A stretch of 64,000 nucleotides of DNA. Source: Nocardia sp. BMG111209 (lineage in GTDB: Bacteria > Actinomycetota > Actinomycetes > Mycobacteriales > Mycobacteriaceae). This document shows, piece after piece, positions 9,954 through 18,546 of this stretch. The translations under genes were made by a program, and so were the position numbers. The number at the start of each line of letters is the position of its first letter. Within the stretch, counting starts at the first letter, position 1. The stretch spans positions 310,001-374,000 of the forward strand of contig NZ_KB907310.1 in NCBI RefSeq assembly GCF_000381925.1. The letters are read 5' to 3'. A model generated the notes under the pieces. That model saw only the letters and a program-made list of their open reading frames with translations, made no database searches and was not told the DNA's origin.

Positions 9954-11110
9954 CCGACTTTCTGTCCACCGGCACACTGCCCGACGAGTATCGCGATCTG
10001 GCGCTCACCGTCCGCGACTTCGCGCAACGGGTCGTCGCCCCGGTGTCCGCGAAACACGATGCGGAGCACAGCTTCCCGTACGAGGTGGTCGCCGGGATGG
10101 CCGATATGGGCCTGTTCGGGCTGCCGTTCCCCGAGGAGTACGGCGGCATGGGCGGCGACTATTTCGCGCTGTGCCTGGCCCTCGAGGAACTCGGCAAGGT
10201 CGACCAGAGCGTCGCCATCACGCTGGAGGCCGGGGTTTCGCTCGGCGCGATGCCGGTGTATCGCTTCGGCAACGAGAAGCAGAAGCTGGAATGGCTGCCG
10301 CAGTTGGCATCCGGCCGCGCGCTCGGCGCCTTCGGGCTCACCGAGCCGGGCGCGGGCAGCGATGCCGGTGGCACCCGCACCACGGCCGTACTCGACGGCG
10401 GCGAGTGGATCATCAACGGCAGCAAGCAGTTCATCACCAACTCCGGCACCGACATCACGCGGCTGGTGACGGTGACGGCGGTGACCGGCGTCGTCAACGG
10501 CAAGAAGGAGATCTCGACCATCCTGGTGCCGGCCGGCACCCCGGGATTCGTCGCCGAACCCGCGTACAACAAGGTCGGCTGGAACGCCTCCGACACCCAT
10601 CCGCTGAGCTTCACCGACGTCCGGGTGCCCGAGGAGAATCTGCTCGGCGAGCGCGGCCGCGGCTACGCGAACTTCCTGCGCATCCTCGACGAGGGCCGGA
10701 TCGCGATCGCGGCGCTGTCGGTCGGCGCCGCCCAGGGCTGCGTCGACGAGAGTGTGCGCTACGCGCGGGAGCGAGAGGCGTTCGGGCAGGCCATCGTTCG
10801 CAACCAGGCCATCGCCTTCAAGATCGCCCGGATGGAGGCGCGCGCGCACGCCGCCCGCACCGCCTACTACGACGCGGCCGCGTTGATGTTGTCCGGCAAG
10901 CCCTTCAAGAAGCAGGCCTCGATCGCGAAGCTGGTCGCCAGCGAGGCGGCGATGGACAACGCCCGCGACGCCACCCAGATCTTCGGCGGCTACGGTTTCA
11001 TGAACGAATACGCTGTCGCCCGGCACTACCGGGACAGCAAGATTCTGGAGATCGGCGAGGGCACCACCGAGGTGCAGCTGCTGCTGATCGGACGGGAGCT
11101 GGGATTGTGA
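9950..11110 (+). CDS. fadE19: Acyl-CoA dehydrogenase, short/branched-chain type (386 aa)
   Basis: A flavin-dependent acyl-CoA dehydrogenase of normal length. Visible landmarks are the FAD and substrate region [20 protein letters not shown], the middle segment [12 protein letters not shown], the helical region with [10 protein letters not shown], and the C-terminal [20 protein letters not shown] followed by [10 protein letters not shown]. Glutamate 353 (in NEY) occupies the catalytic-base position of medium- and short-chain enzymes. Classic isovaleryl-CoA dehydrogenases use a glutamate elsewhere, so substrates could include 2-methyl-branched as well as isovaleryl-CoA. ATG 9950 overlaps the accA1 stop, and the TGA overlaps the GTG of the next gene. 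In the operon it would perform the oxidation before the carboxylase step. Confidence 0.9.
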   Translation: MTDFLSTGTLPDEYRDLALTVRDFAQRVVAPVSAKHDAEHSFPYEVVAGMADMGLFGLPFPEEYGGMGGDYFALCLALEELGKVDQSVAITLEAGVSLGAMPVYRFGNEKQKLEWLPQLASGRALGAFGLTEPGAGSDAGGTRTTAVLDGGEWIINGSKQFITNSGTDITRLVTVTAVTGVVNGKKEISTILVPAGTPGFVAEPAYNKVGWNASDTHPLSFTDVRVPEENLLGERGRGYANFLRILDEGRIAIAALSVGAAQGCVDESVRYAREREAFGQAIVRNQAIAFKIARMEARAHAARTAYYDAAALMLSGKPFKKQASIAKLVASEAAMDNARDATQIFGGYGFMNEYAVARHYRDSKILEIGEGTTEVQLLLIGRELGL

Positions 11111-11616
11111 GCGAGCCTGCGAGCGAATCCGCCACGCTGCGCCGGGTGGTACAGCGCGGCCTGTGGTTCGAGGAGTTCGAGACCGGTGTGGTGTACGAGC
11201 ACCGGCCCGGCCGGACCATTACCGAGGCCGACAACGTGCTGTTCACCACGCTGACGATGAACACCCAGGCGCTGCACCTGGACGCGGCCTTCGCCGACGC
11301 CCTGCCGCCGTTCAACCAGCGGCTGGTGAACTCCATGTTCACGCTGTCGACCGTGGTCGGCCTGTCGGTGGCGCAGCTGACCCAGGGCACCATCGTCGCG
11401 AATCTCGGTTTCTCGGAGATCGCGTTCCCCAAGCCGCTGTTCCACGGCGATACGCTCTACGCGGAAACGCTGATCACCGACAAGCGGGAATCGAAGAGCC
11501 GTCCCGGCGAGGGCATCCTGACCTTCGCGCACACCGGCCGCAATCAGCACGGTGACGTCGTGGCCACCGCGGTCCGCAAGACCCTGGTCCGCAAACGTCC
11601 GGCCGATTCCGAATAG
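11107..11616 (+). CDS. MaoC-like hydratase (169 aa)
   Basis: A single hot-dog-fold enoyl-CoA hydratase. The sequence shows GLWFEEFETGVVYEHRPGRT, then TITEADNVLFTTLTMN, the family region where the hydratase Asp/His pair is expected (Q-ALHLDAAFA), and LFHGDTLYAETLITDKRESK near the C-terminus. GTG 11107 overlaps the fadE stop codon, a coupling that fixes the start. In the matching mycobacterial locus (Rv2499c) a MaoC protein sits at the same place. The likely role is hydration of 3-methylglutaconyl-CoA to the hydroxyacyl-CoA that the downstream lyase cleaves. That step is an inference, because no enoyl-CoA hydratase of the crotonase family is present in the operon. Confidence 0.85.
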   Translation: MSEPASESATLRRVVQRGLWFEEFETGVVYEHRPGRTITEADNVLFTTLTMNTQALHLDAAFADALPPFNQRLVNSMFTLSTVVGLSVAQLTQGTIVANLGFSEIAFPKPLFHGDTLYAETLITDKRESKSRPGEGILTFAHTGRNQHGDVVATAVRKTLVRKRPADSE

Positions 11617-11633
11617 CCCGAGAATGTTAGTGT

Positions 11634-11657
11634 CGAAAACTGAGAACCTAGTTTTCG
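11634..11657. promoter_or_regulatory. Inverted repeat between maoC and citE
   Basis: CGAAAACT (11634-11641) and AGTTTTCG (11650-11657) are perfect 8-base inverted arms separated by eight bases, lying 16 bases before the citE ATG. The arms are AT-rich in a GC-rich region. No T-run follows, so an intrinsic terminator is less likely than an operator or a transcript hairpin that sets citE expression apart from the tightly overlapping upstream genes. Confidence 0.4.
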
Positions 11658-11673
11658 GGAACGGAGAATCGCG

Positions 11674-12495
11674 ATGACGTGGGAGCTGCCCGGCCCGGCC
11701 TGGTTGTTCTGCCCGGCGGACCGGCCGGAACGGTACGCGAAGGCCGCCGCCGCGGCCGATGTGGTGATCGTCGACCTGGAGGACGCGGTCGCCGCGGCCG
11801 ACAAGGAGGCCGCCCGCGCTGCCCTGGTCTCGACCCCGCTGGATCCCGAGCGCACGGTGGTCCGGGTCAACGGCGCCACCACCGCCGACCACGCCCTCGA
11901 CCTCGAGGCGCTGGCGCGCACCGGCTACCGCCGCGTCATGCTGCCGAAATGCGAATCGGCGGAACAGATCTCGGCGCTCGCACCGTACGAGGTGATCGCG
12001 CTGGTGGAATCGCCGCTGGGTGTGCTGACCATCGCCGATGCGATCCGCGCCGACAACGCGATCGGCGCCATGCCCGGTGCGGAGGATCTGGTGGCGGGCC
12101 TCGGCGGCACCGGCAGTCGCCGCGCCGACGGCAGCTACCGCGACGTCGCGGTCCAGTTGCGCTCGACGGTGCTGCTGGCCGCCAAGGCGTACGGCCGGTT
12201 CGCCCTCGACCTGGTGTATCTGAACATCCGCGATCTGGACGGGCTGCGGGCCGAGGCCGAGGACGGCGTGGCCAGCGGCTTCGACGCCAAGGTCTCCATC
12301 CATCCCAGCCAGGTGGCCGTGGTGCGCGCGGCGTACACCCCCGCTCCCGACGAATTGGACTGGGCCCGGCGGGTTCTCGCCGAGGTGCCGAACCATCGCG
12401 GCGTATTCGCCTTCGAGGGCCGCATGGTGGACGGCCCGGTCGTCGCGCACGCTCAGCGCATCCTGCGCCGGTCGGAGGCGTCGATCGCGTCCTGA
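11674..12495 (+). CDS. citE: CitE-like hydroxyacyl-CoA lyase (273 aa)
   Basis: A TIM-barrel protein of the HpcH/HpaI aldolase-citrate lyase family. The N-terminus has the strand and acidic motif PAWLFCPADRPERYAKA, then VVIVDLEDAV. Later come the metal-binding glutamate region ALVESPLGV, GAEDLVAGLGG, and SIHPSQVAVV near residue 210. It is a stand-alone CitE without the other citrate lyase subunits. The M. tuberculosis homologue at this syntenic position (Rv2498c) has, as I recall, been reported as a beta-hydroxyacyl-CoA lyase used in leucine and itaconate breakdown. By that analogy this enzyme would split HMG-CoA to acetyl-CoA and acetoacetate. ATG 11674 has a GGAGAA ribosome binding site. An inverted repeat lies just upstream. 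Confidence 0.85.
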   Translation: MTWELPGPAWLFCPADRPERYAKAAAAADVVIVDLEDAVAAADKEAARAALVSTPLDPERTVVRVNGATTADHALDLEALARTGYRRVMLPKCESAEQISALAPYEVIALVESPLGVLTIADAIRADNAIGAMPGAEDLVAGLGGTGSRRADGSYRDVAVQLRSTVLLAAKAYGRFALDLVYLNIRDLDGLRAEAEDGVASGFDAKVSIHPSQVAVVRAAYTPAPDELDWARRVLAEVPNHRGVFAFEGRMVDGPVVAHAQRILRRSEASIAS

Positions 12496-12664
12496 CGCCC
12501 TGCTGCTCCGCGCATCCCGGCGACCTACTCGCGGTCGTTTCCGCCCGAACCGTGTCGGCCACGCCGGCATGGCGGAAAATGGGACCGGGCGTGTGCGGTC
12601 CGGGACCGTCGCGGGCCGCCACCCGGACGGCCCGCGGGCCGGGTGGACAGGAAGCGAGCGTGCG

Positions 12665-14719
12665 ATGAGCGTGGAACCGCAGTGGATGCCGACGGAGCGG
12701 GACATCGCCGAGGCGAAGCTGACCGATTTCGCGCGGTTCGCCGCCGGACGGACCGGATCCTCGCTTCCGGACTACGACGCGTTGTGGCGATGGTCGATCG
12801 CCGACCCGGCCGCCTTCTGGGGCGCGGTGTGGGCGTACTTCGACCTCGGACCCGAACCCGGCACGGTGCTGGCTTCCACGGAAATGCCGGGCGCGCAATG
12901 GTTTCCGGACGTCCGGCTGAACTATGTGGATCGGGTGCTTCGGCAGGCCCGCACCGATCGCCCGGCGATCGTGCACACGTCCGAGGACGGCTCGCTGACC
13001 GAGATGTCGTGGGCCGAAATGCTCGGCAGGACCGCGTCGTTCGCGCGCACGCTGCGGGAACTCGGTGTGTCCGTGGGTGATCGGGTGGTCGGCTACCTGC
13101 CCGACATCCCGGAGACGGTGATCGCCTTCCTCGCGACCGCGAGCCTCGGCGCGATCTGGAGCGCCTGTGGTCAGGACTACACGGCGAAGGCGGCCCTGGA
13201 CCGGCTGGGTCAGCTGGAACCGGCCGTACTGGTCACCGCCGACGGCTACCACCACGGTGGGAAGGCCCACGACAGGCTGGCCGACATCGCGGCACTGCGC
13301 GCGGGACTGCCGCGCCTCGCGGCGACCGTGCTGGTGCGCCGGCTCGGCGCCGGGATACCGGGAACCCTCGACTGGTCGGCCGTCGCCCCGGCCGCGGCGG
13401 GCGACCGTATCGCAGACCCCGCGCCTCACCCTCGTCCGGACTCCGCGTCCGGCGCCGGCGATCCGATCGAAACCTCTCCTGTCCCTGCCGGATTCCGCAC
13501 CGAACCGGTGCCGTTCGATCATCCGCTGTGGGTGTTGTACTCCTCCGGTACCACGGGTAAGCCGAAGGGGATCGTGCACGGCCACGGCGGGATCCTGATC
13601 GAGAACCTGAAAGCCGTTGTCCTGCAATCGGATATCGGGCGCGATGACGTGTTCTTCTGGTTCACCAGCCCGTCCTGGATGATGTGGAACTTCCGGGTCG
13701 CCGGTCTGCTGTCCGGCGCGACGATCGTCACCTACGACGGCAGCCCGGCCCATCCGGCCCCGGATGCGTTGTGGGCGTTGGCCGCCCGCACCCGCACCAC
13801 CGTCCTGGGCCTGAGCCCCGGCTATCTGCTCGGCTGCATCAAGGCCGGTGCGGTGCCGCGTCGCGATCACGATCTGTCGGCGCTGCGGAGCGTGGGCGTC
13901 ACCGGGTCCGCGCTGCCCGTATCGTCGGCGTTGTGGCTGCGCGACGCGGTCGGCGAACGCGTCCGGGTGAATTCGGTCAGCGGCGGCACGGATGTGGTGG
14001 CGGCGTTCATGGGCGGCACACCGACGGTCCCGGTATGGCCGGGCGAACTCTCGGCCCCGTCCCTGGGGGTGGCCCTGGACTGCTGGGACGAGGCGGGTGC
14101 CCCCGTCCGCGGCGAGGTGGGTGAACTGGTGGTCACCGCGCCGATGCCGTCGATGCCGGTGTCGTTCTGGCACGACCCCGACGGAACCCGTTATCGGGAC
14201 GCGTATTTCGACAAGTATCCGGGGGTCTGGCGACACGGCGATTGGATCACGATCACCGAACGCGGCAGCGTCGTCGTGCACGGCCGCTCCGATTCGACCC
14301 TGAACCGGCACGGCATCCGGATGGGTTCGGCGGACATCTACCAGGCGGTGGAGGGTCTCCCGGAGGTCACGGAGGCCCTGGTGATCGGCGCCGAACAACC
14401 CGACGGCGGCTACTGGATGCCGCTGTTCGTCACCCTCGCCCCCGGCGTCGAACTCACCGACGAGCTCCGCCGGACGATCGCCACCGCGATCCGCACGGAC
14501 GTCTCACCCCGCCACGTCCCCGACGACATCATCGTGGCCCCCGGCATCCCCCACACCCGCACCGGCAAGAAGCTGGAAGTTCCGATCAAGAAGCTGATCC
14601 AGGGCGGCGACCCGTCGACAGTGGTGGCCCGCACCGCCGTCGACAACCCCGAGCTACTCGACTGGTACGCCGCACTCCGGCCATCCGGTGATCCGGGCGG
14701 TGTGACCGAGGCTCGTTGA
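12665..14719 (+). CDS. Acetoacetyl-CoA synthetase (684 aa)
   Basis: An acyl-adenylate-forming enzyme of the acetyl-/acetoacetyl-CoA synthetase family. The N-terminal cap (LWRWSIADPAAFWGAVW, ARNYVDRVL-type LNYVDRVL) and the length match acetoacetate-CoA ligases. Core motifs are the P-loop YSSGTTGKPKGI, the segment FFWFTSPSWMMWNFRVAG typical of acetoacetyl-CoA synthetases, and the C-terminal hinge and lysine region HTRTGKKLEVPIKKLIQ. It converts acetoacetate plus ATP and CoA to acetoacetyl-CoA. That neatly consumes the acetoacetate expected from the citE product upstream; the mycobacterial locus has a CoA-transferase pair (scoAB) instead. The start ATG 12665 follows AGGAAGCG. A GC-rich stretch of 169 bases separates it from citE, with possible hairpins but no clear promoter. 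Confidence 0.88.
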   Translation: MSVEPQWMPTERDIAEAKLTDFARFAAGRTGSSLPDYDALWRWSIADPAAFWGAVWAYFDLGPEPGTVLASTEMPGAQWFPDVRLNYVDRVLRQARTDRPAIVHTSEDGSLTEMSWAEMLGRTASFARTLRELGVSVGDRVVGYLPDIPETVIAFLATASLGAIWSACGQDYTAKAALDRLGQLEPAVLVTADGYHHGGKAHDRLADIAALRAGLPRLAATVLVRRLGAGIPGTLDWSAVAPAAAGDRIADPAPHPRPDSASGAGDPIETSPVPAGFRTEPVPFDHPLWVLYSSGTTGKPKGIVHGHGGILIENLKAVVLQSDIGRDDVFFWFTSPSWMMWNFRVAGLLSGATIVTYDGSPAHPAPDALWALAARTRTTVLGLSPGYLLGCIKAGAVPRRDHDLSALRSVGVTGSALPVSSALWLRDAVGERVRVNSVSGGTDVVAAFMGGTPTVPVWPGELSAPSLGVALDCWDEAGAPVRGEVGELVVTAPMPSMPVSFWHDPDGTRYRDAYFDKYPGVWRHGDWITITERGSVVVHGRSDSTLNRHGIRMGSADIYQAVEGLPEVTEALVIGAEQPDGGYWMPLFVTLAPGVELTDELRRTIATAIRTDVSPRHVPDDIIVAPGIPHTRTGKKLEVPIKKLIQGGDPSTVVARTAVDNPELLDWYAALRPSGDPGGVTEAR

Positions 14720-14755
14720 GGTATGGGATCTGTTCGGCGCCAAGGTAACTCGCGC

Positions 14756-15472
14756 TCAGACGGTCGCCGTCGTGTCCTCGAGCCGGCCGTCGACCATCCG
14801 GTGGACCGCCGCCATCCGGCTCAGGTGGGTGCGGTCGTGGGTGACCAGCAGGGTGGCGGCGCGGTGGTCGCGGACCACCTCCACCAGCAGGTCGATGATC
14901 GCGGCGCCGCGATCGGAATCCAGTGCGCTGGTCGGTTCGTCGACGACCAGCAGGGCCGGGTCGCGCATCAGGGCGCGGGCGATGTTGACTCGTTGCCGCT
15001 GGCCGCCGGACAACTGATCGGGCCGTTTGTGCTCGTGGCCGGTGAGGCCGACGCGGTCCAGCAGATCCGCTGCCCGGCTTCGCGTTTCGCGTCTGCTCCG
15101 GGGCGGGTTGAACAGCCGGTCGCCGAGGTGGGCCGTCACCTCGAGTTGCTCGGCGGCGGTGAGTGCGGGGATCAGATTCGGCTGCTGGAAGACGATGCCG
15201 ATCGACCTGCGGCGCAGCGTCGTCGCCTCGGTGCGGCTCAGTGTCGCGAGATCCACACCGGCATCACCCGTTTCGAGCATCACGGTGCCGGAGTCGGGTC
15301 GTACGAGGGTCGCCACCGCCGCCAGCAGGCTGGACTTCCCCGAGCCCGAGGGACCGGTCACAGCGGCGATCTCACCTCCGGCGACATGCAGATTCACCCG
15401 ATCCAGCGCCGTGACGCGGCCGGAACCGTCCGGGTAGGTGAGGGTGAGGTCGGATACGGTGAGCGAGACCAT
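14756..15472 (-). CDS. ABC transporter ATP-binding protein, MacB/LolD-type (238 aa)
   Basis: All ATPase motifs are present: Walker A GPSGSGKSSLLAAVA near residue 40, the Q-loop FQQPNL, the signature LSGGQRQRVNIARAL, Walker B ALLVVDEPTSALDSDRG, and the switch histidine in LLVTHDRTHLS. The short spacing and the DEPTSALD sequence place it in the MacB/LolD/DevA group, which partners FtsX-like permeases for export or envelope work. The start MVSLTVSDLTLTYPDG (ATG 15470-15472) has AGGAG five bases upstream; an in-frame ATG further upstream lacks one. It is downstream of, and co-oriented with, the permease, with a 76-base gap. Confidence 0.9.
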   Translation of the reverse strand: MVSLTVSDLTLTYPDGSGRVTALDRVNLHVAGGEIAAVTGPSGSGKSSLLAAVATLVRPDSGTVMLETGDAGVDLATLSRTEATTLRRRSIGIVFQQPNLIPALTAAEQLEVTAHLGDRLFNPPRSRRETRSRAADLLDRVGLTGHEHKRPDQLSGGQRQRVNIARALMRDPALLVVDEPTSALDSDRGAAIIDLLVEVVRDHRAATLLVTHDRTHLSRMAAVHRMVDGRLEDTTATV

Positions 15473-15548
15473 CGCAACTCCTGTCGAGCCATCACGAACG
15501 TGAGTTCCATCGAATATGCTGTGGTGCAATGTAATTGGGTGTGCCGGC

Positions 15549-16595
15549 TCATCGTGCGCGCTGTAGTGCGACGAGCGGATCGGCCGTCACCAGGAAGCGC
15601 AGTGCGACGGCCGCGCCCAGCAATCCCAGGCCGATCAGTGCCGCACCCGGTACCAGGGTTGTCGTCGTCGACAGCGTGAAAGGCACTCGCGCCCCGACGA
15701 TTCCGCTCGCGACGGCGGTCAGGCCGATACCGATGCCGACGCCGGCGAGCAGCAGGACCAGCGCCTGCCCCAGGGCGTCCCGCACCAGCGATCCGGTCGT
15801 CGCGCCCAGCGCCTTCAACGTCGCGACGTCGGGGACGCGCTGAATCGTCCACACCGTGAAGAAGGCGCCGATCACCGCCGCCGAGATCGCGAACAACAGC
15901 AGCGTCATCAGGGTCAGCGAGGTGTGTTCGGCCTGATAGGCGCTCAATGCCGAGAGCGCGCCGGGCACCGTGGTGGTGCGGGTGTGCGCCACGGCGTTCA
16001 CGGCCGCGAGGTCCGGCACCCCGGACACGACCAGTACCGTCGCCACGCCACCGCGCGGATCCAGGGCCCGCCAGTCCGGCAGCGTCAGCCAGACCACCGG
16101 GCTGTGGCTGTACCAGTCGTCCCCGCCGACGGCCGCCACGGCGAAGGATGCCGCGCCGATGGTGACGGTATCGCCCGTCGTGGCCCGGAGCTGCTCGGCG
16201 GCCGCCGTGCTCAGTACCACCGTGCCGGAGGTAGCGAGACGGTTGCCGAAACTCGGGCCGCCGACCCCGAACAGCGCCACCGGCACCGGGGCCGCACCGC
16301 TGCGAGCCGCCGGCGCGCGGCCGATGCCGACCGGATCGACATGGCCGCCGGCCCGTTGCCAGACCGCCAACTGCTCCGGGCCCAGCGCGGAGGAGTCGAA
16401 GGACGGCGCCGCGCCCGTGTCGGCGAACACCACGGCATCGCCGTGCAGCCGCTGCACGGTCGCGATGTTCCGATGGGCGAGCCCGGCGGTCAGTCCGCTG
16501 AGGAAACTCACCAGCAGTGCGACCAGGATCACCACCACGGCGATGAGCAGGAATCGGCCCTTGGCGGCCCGCAGATCTCGCAGTGCGACGTACAT
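15549..16595 (-). CDS. ABC transporter permease, FtsX/DevC-like (348 aa)
   Basis: The topology is one N-terminal transmembrane segment (about residues 14-36, FLLIAVVVILVALLVSFLSG). A large extracytoplasmic domain follows (about 40-220), and then three C-terminal transmembrane segments (LLLFAISAAVIGAFFTVW, LVLLLAGVGIGIGLTAVA and AALIGLGLLGAAVALRFL). This is the four-helix MacB/DevC permease plan. The TIQRVPDVATLKALGATTGS stretch is the coupling region that contacts the ATPase. It probably forms an exporter with the ATPase encoded just downstream. The start MYVALRDL (ATG 16593-16595) is chosen because the longer open frame lacks hydrophobic or family features. It is divergent from the sensor kinase, which suggests regulation by that two-component system. 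Confidence 0.87.
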   Translation of the reverse strand: MYVALRDLRAAKGRFLLIAVVVILVALLVSFLSGLTAGLAHRNIATVQRLHGDAVVFADTGAAPSFDSSALGPEQLAVWQRAGGHVDPVGIGRAPAARSGAAPVPVALFGVGGPSFGNRLATSGTVVLSTAAAEQLRATTGDTVTIGAASFAVAAVGGDDWYSHSPVVWLTLPDWRALDPRGGVATVLVVSGVPDLAAVNAVAHTRTTTVPGALSALSAYQAEHTSLTLMTLLLFAISAAVIGAFFTVWTIQRVPDVATLKALGATTGSLVRDALGQALVLLLAGVGIGIGLTAVASGIVGARVPFTLSTTTTLVPGAALIGLGLLGAAVALRFLVTADPLVALQRAR

Positions 16596-16746
16596 GACCC
16601 GAGCCTGCCGCGGATTCCCGGGCACGCCATCGACCCGTCGCACCGTTGTCCGCCGTCCCGAGGCAGGAGCGTCCACCGTCCCAGGGGTGGAGACCGTTGC
16701 GACTTTCGATGGATGCCGTACCGATAACCCCGCATAAGCTGGCACC

Positions 16747-17901
16747 GTGCACCAGTCCCCGTTGGCTCCCGTCTTCGCCGCCCTGCAGGTCGGGCTGCAC
16801 ATCCTGGTCGTGGCGCTCACGGCGGTGGCGGCCGGGCTGGCGCTGGTTCCCGGTACGCCGCACCGGCTCGGGATCGTGGCGCTGATCGTGGCCTTTCTCG
16901 TCGTCTACTTCGCCGGCGGCGCCACGCTGCGCGGCCGGCCGGTCGCCGCGCGGGTCTGGCTGGGTGTGCTCACGCTGTTGTGGCTCGGCATGGTCGCGCT
17001 GGTCCCGGACTCGATCTACCTCGTATTCGGCCTGTTCTTCCTGTACCTGCATCTGCTGCCGCGGGCGTGGGGGGTGGTCGCCGTCGTCGCCGCGACCGTC
17101 GCGGCGGTGGTCGGGTTCGCGGTGAAGCGCGGCTGGACCGTCGACGGCGTGATCGGCCCGGTGCTCGCTGCGGTGATCGCCGTCGCGATCGGTCTCGGCT
17201 ACCGGGCGCTGGTCCGCGAGGCCGACGACCGGCAGCGGCTGATCGACGAATTGCTCGCCACCCGGGCCACTCTCGCCGAACGCGAACGCACCGCCGGCAA
17301 GCTGGCCGAGCGGGAGCGGCTGGCCCGGGAGATCCACGACACCGTGGCCCAGGGCCTGTCCAGTATCAAGCTGCTGCTGCACGCGGTCGAGCAATCCGCA
17401 CCGGATCACCCTGCGCTGCAACAGATCCGGCTGGCCCGCGAAACCGCCGCGGACAACCTCGCCGAAACCCGCCAGCTGATCGCCGAACTCACCCCGGCGG
17501 CGCTGGACGGTCAGTCCCTCACCCAGGCTCTGGAACGCATCGCGCGGCGCGCCGACGCGCCGGGCCTGCACGGCCAGGTCCTGGTGGAGGGCACGCCGGA
17601 GCGGTTGCCGATGCCGATCGAGGCGGCGCTGCTGCGGGTGGCCCAGGGCGCGGTGTCGAACGTGGTCCGGCACGCCCGCGCGCAGCGCATGCGCATCACC
17701 CTCACCTACGCCGACGACGCGGTGCACCTCGACGTGGTCGACGACGGTATCGGCATCGCGCCGGAGGTGTTCGCACGCAGCACCTTCGGCCTCAACGCCA
17801 TGCGCGGCCGGGTCGAACAACAGGGCGGCAGCATGGAGGTGGAATCCGAACCCGGCCACACCGCGGTGACAGTGTCGTTCCCGCTGGAGGCTTCGGCATG
17901 A
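16747..17901 (+). CDS. NarL-family sensor histidine kinase (384 aa)
   Basis: The N-terminal half has about five hydrophobic segments (residues 10-155) with very short loops, so it may sense within or near the membrane. A coiled linker, DDRQRLIDELLATRATLAER, leads to the HisKA_3 dimerisation domain with phospho-acceptor His197 in AREIHDTVAQGLSS. The ATPase domain shows an asparagine region, SNVVRHARAQRM, and the glycine box VDDGIGIAPE. The start is GTG 16747 with no clear ribosome binding site, so it may be leaderless. The stop overlaps the response regulator start (ATGA). The 151-base gap to the divergent ABC permease should carry both promoters, although I could not pick convincing boxes. 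Confidence 0.9.
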   Translation: MHQSPLAPVFAALQVGLHILVVALTAVAAGLALVPGTPHRLGIVALIVAFLVVYFAGGATLRGRPVAARVWLGVLTLLWLGMVALVPDSIYLVFGLFFLYLHLLPRAWGVVAVVAATVAAVVGFAVKRGWTVDGVIGPVLAAVIAVAIGLGYRALVREADDRQRLIDELLATRATLAERERTAGKLAERERLAREIHDTVAQGLSSIKLLLHAVEQSAPDHPALQQIRLARETAADNLAETRQLIAELTPAALDGQSLTQALERIARRADAPGLHGQVLVEGTPERLPMPIEAALLRVAQGAVSNVVRHARAQRMRITLTYADDAVHLDVVDDGIGIAPEVFARSTFGLNAMRGRVEQQGGSMEVESEPGHTAVTVSFPLEASA

Positions 17902-18515
17902 TCCGGTTGCTGCTCGCCGACGATCACGCGATCGTCCGGGCCGGGCTGCGCGCCCTGCTGGAATCCGCGCCCGATGTCATCGTCGCGGGCGAGGCCGCCA
18001 CCGCCGAGGAGGCGGTGGCCGGATGCGGCGCCGGCGGTATCGATCTCGTGCTGATGGACCTGCGCTTCGGACCGGGCAAGTCGGGTGTCGACGCCACCGC
18101 GGCACTGCGCGCCCTCCCCGAGCCGCCCCATGTTCTGGTGGTCACCAACTACGACACCGACGCCGACATCCTGGGCGCCATCGAGGCCGGGGCCTGCGGT
18201 TACATCCTCAAGGACACCCCGCCCGCCGAACTGCTCGCCGCCGTGCGCGGCGCGGCCACCGGCGAGAGCGTGCTGTCCCCGTCGGTGGCCTCCAAACTCA
18301 TGACCCGCGTCCGCAAACCGGACACCACCCTCAGCCCCCGCGAGATCGAGGTCCTCACCCTGGTCGCCGACGGCCACTCGAACCGCGAGATCGGCCGCCG
18401 CCTGTTCCTCAGCGAGACGACGGTGAAATCCCATCTGGTGCACATCTATTCGAAGCTCGGCGTGAAATCCCGGACCTCGGCGGTGGCCCGCGCCCGGGAA
18501 CTCGGCGTGATCTGA
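17898..18515 (+). CDS. NarL/LuxR-family response regulator (205 aa)
   Basis: The receiver domain (1-120) has the acidic pair ADDH near residue 8, the phosphorylated Asp54 in VLMDLRFG, and the conserved lysine in YILKDTPPAELL. The C-terminal LuxR-type HTH (about 142-205) reads LSPREIEVLTLVADGHSNRE, then IGRRLFLSETTVKSHL and HIYSKLGVKSR. ATG 17898 overlaps the kinase stop codon, so the pair is translationally coupled. The divergent ABC transporter is the most likely target, a common arrangement for envelope-stress or antimicrobial-sensing systems. It converges on the sigma factor gene 31 bases away. Confidence 0.92.
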   Translation: MIRLLLADDHAIVRAGLRALLESAPDVIVAGEAATAEEAVAGCGAGGIDLVLMDLRFGPGKSGVDATAALRALPEPPHVLVVTNYDTDADILGAIEAGACGYILKDTPPAELLAAVRGAATGESVLSPSVASKLMTRVRKPDTTLSPREIEVLTLVADGHSNREIGRRLFLSETTVKSHLVHIYSKLGVKSRTSAVARARELGVI

Positions 18516-18546
18516 ACGCGCGCAACGACTTTCACGAGCCACGAAA

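Noticed and set aside
12496..12664. Intrinsic terminator between citE and the acetoacetyl-CoA synthetase
   Set aside because: GC-rich complementary stretches exist (for example CACCCGG with CCGGGTG), but no T-run follows and alternative pairings compete, so I cannot call a terminator.
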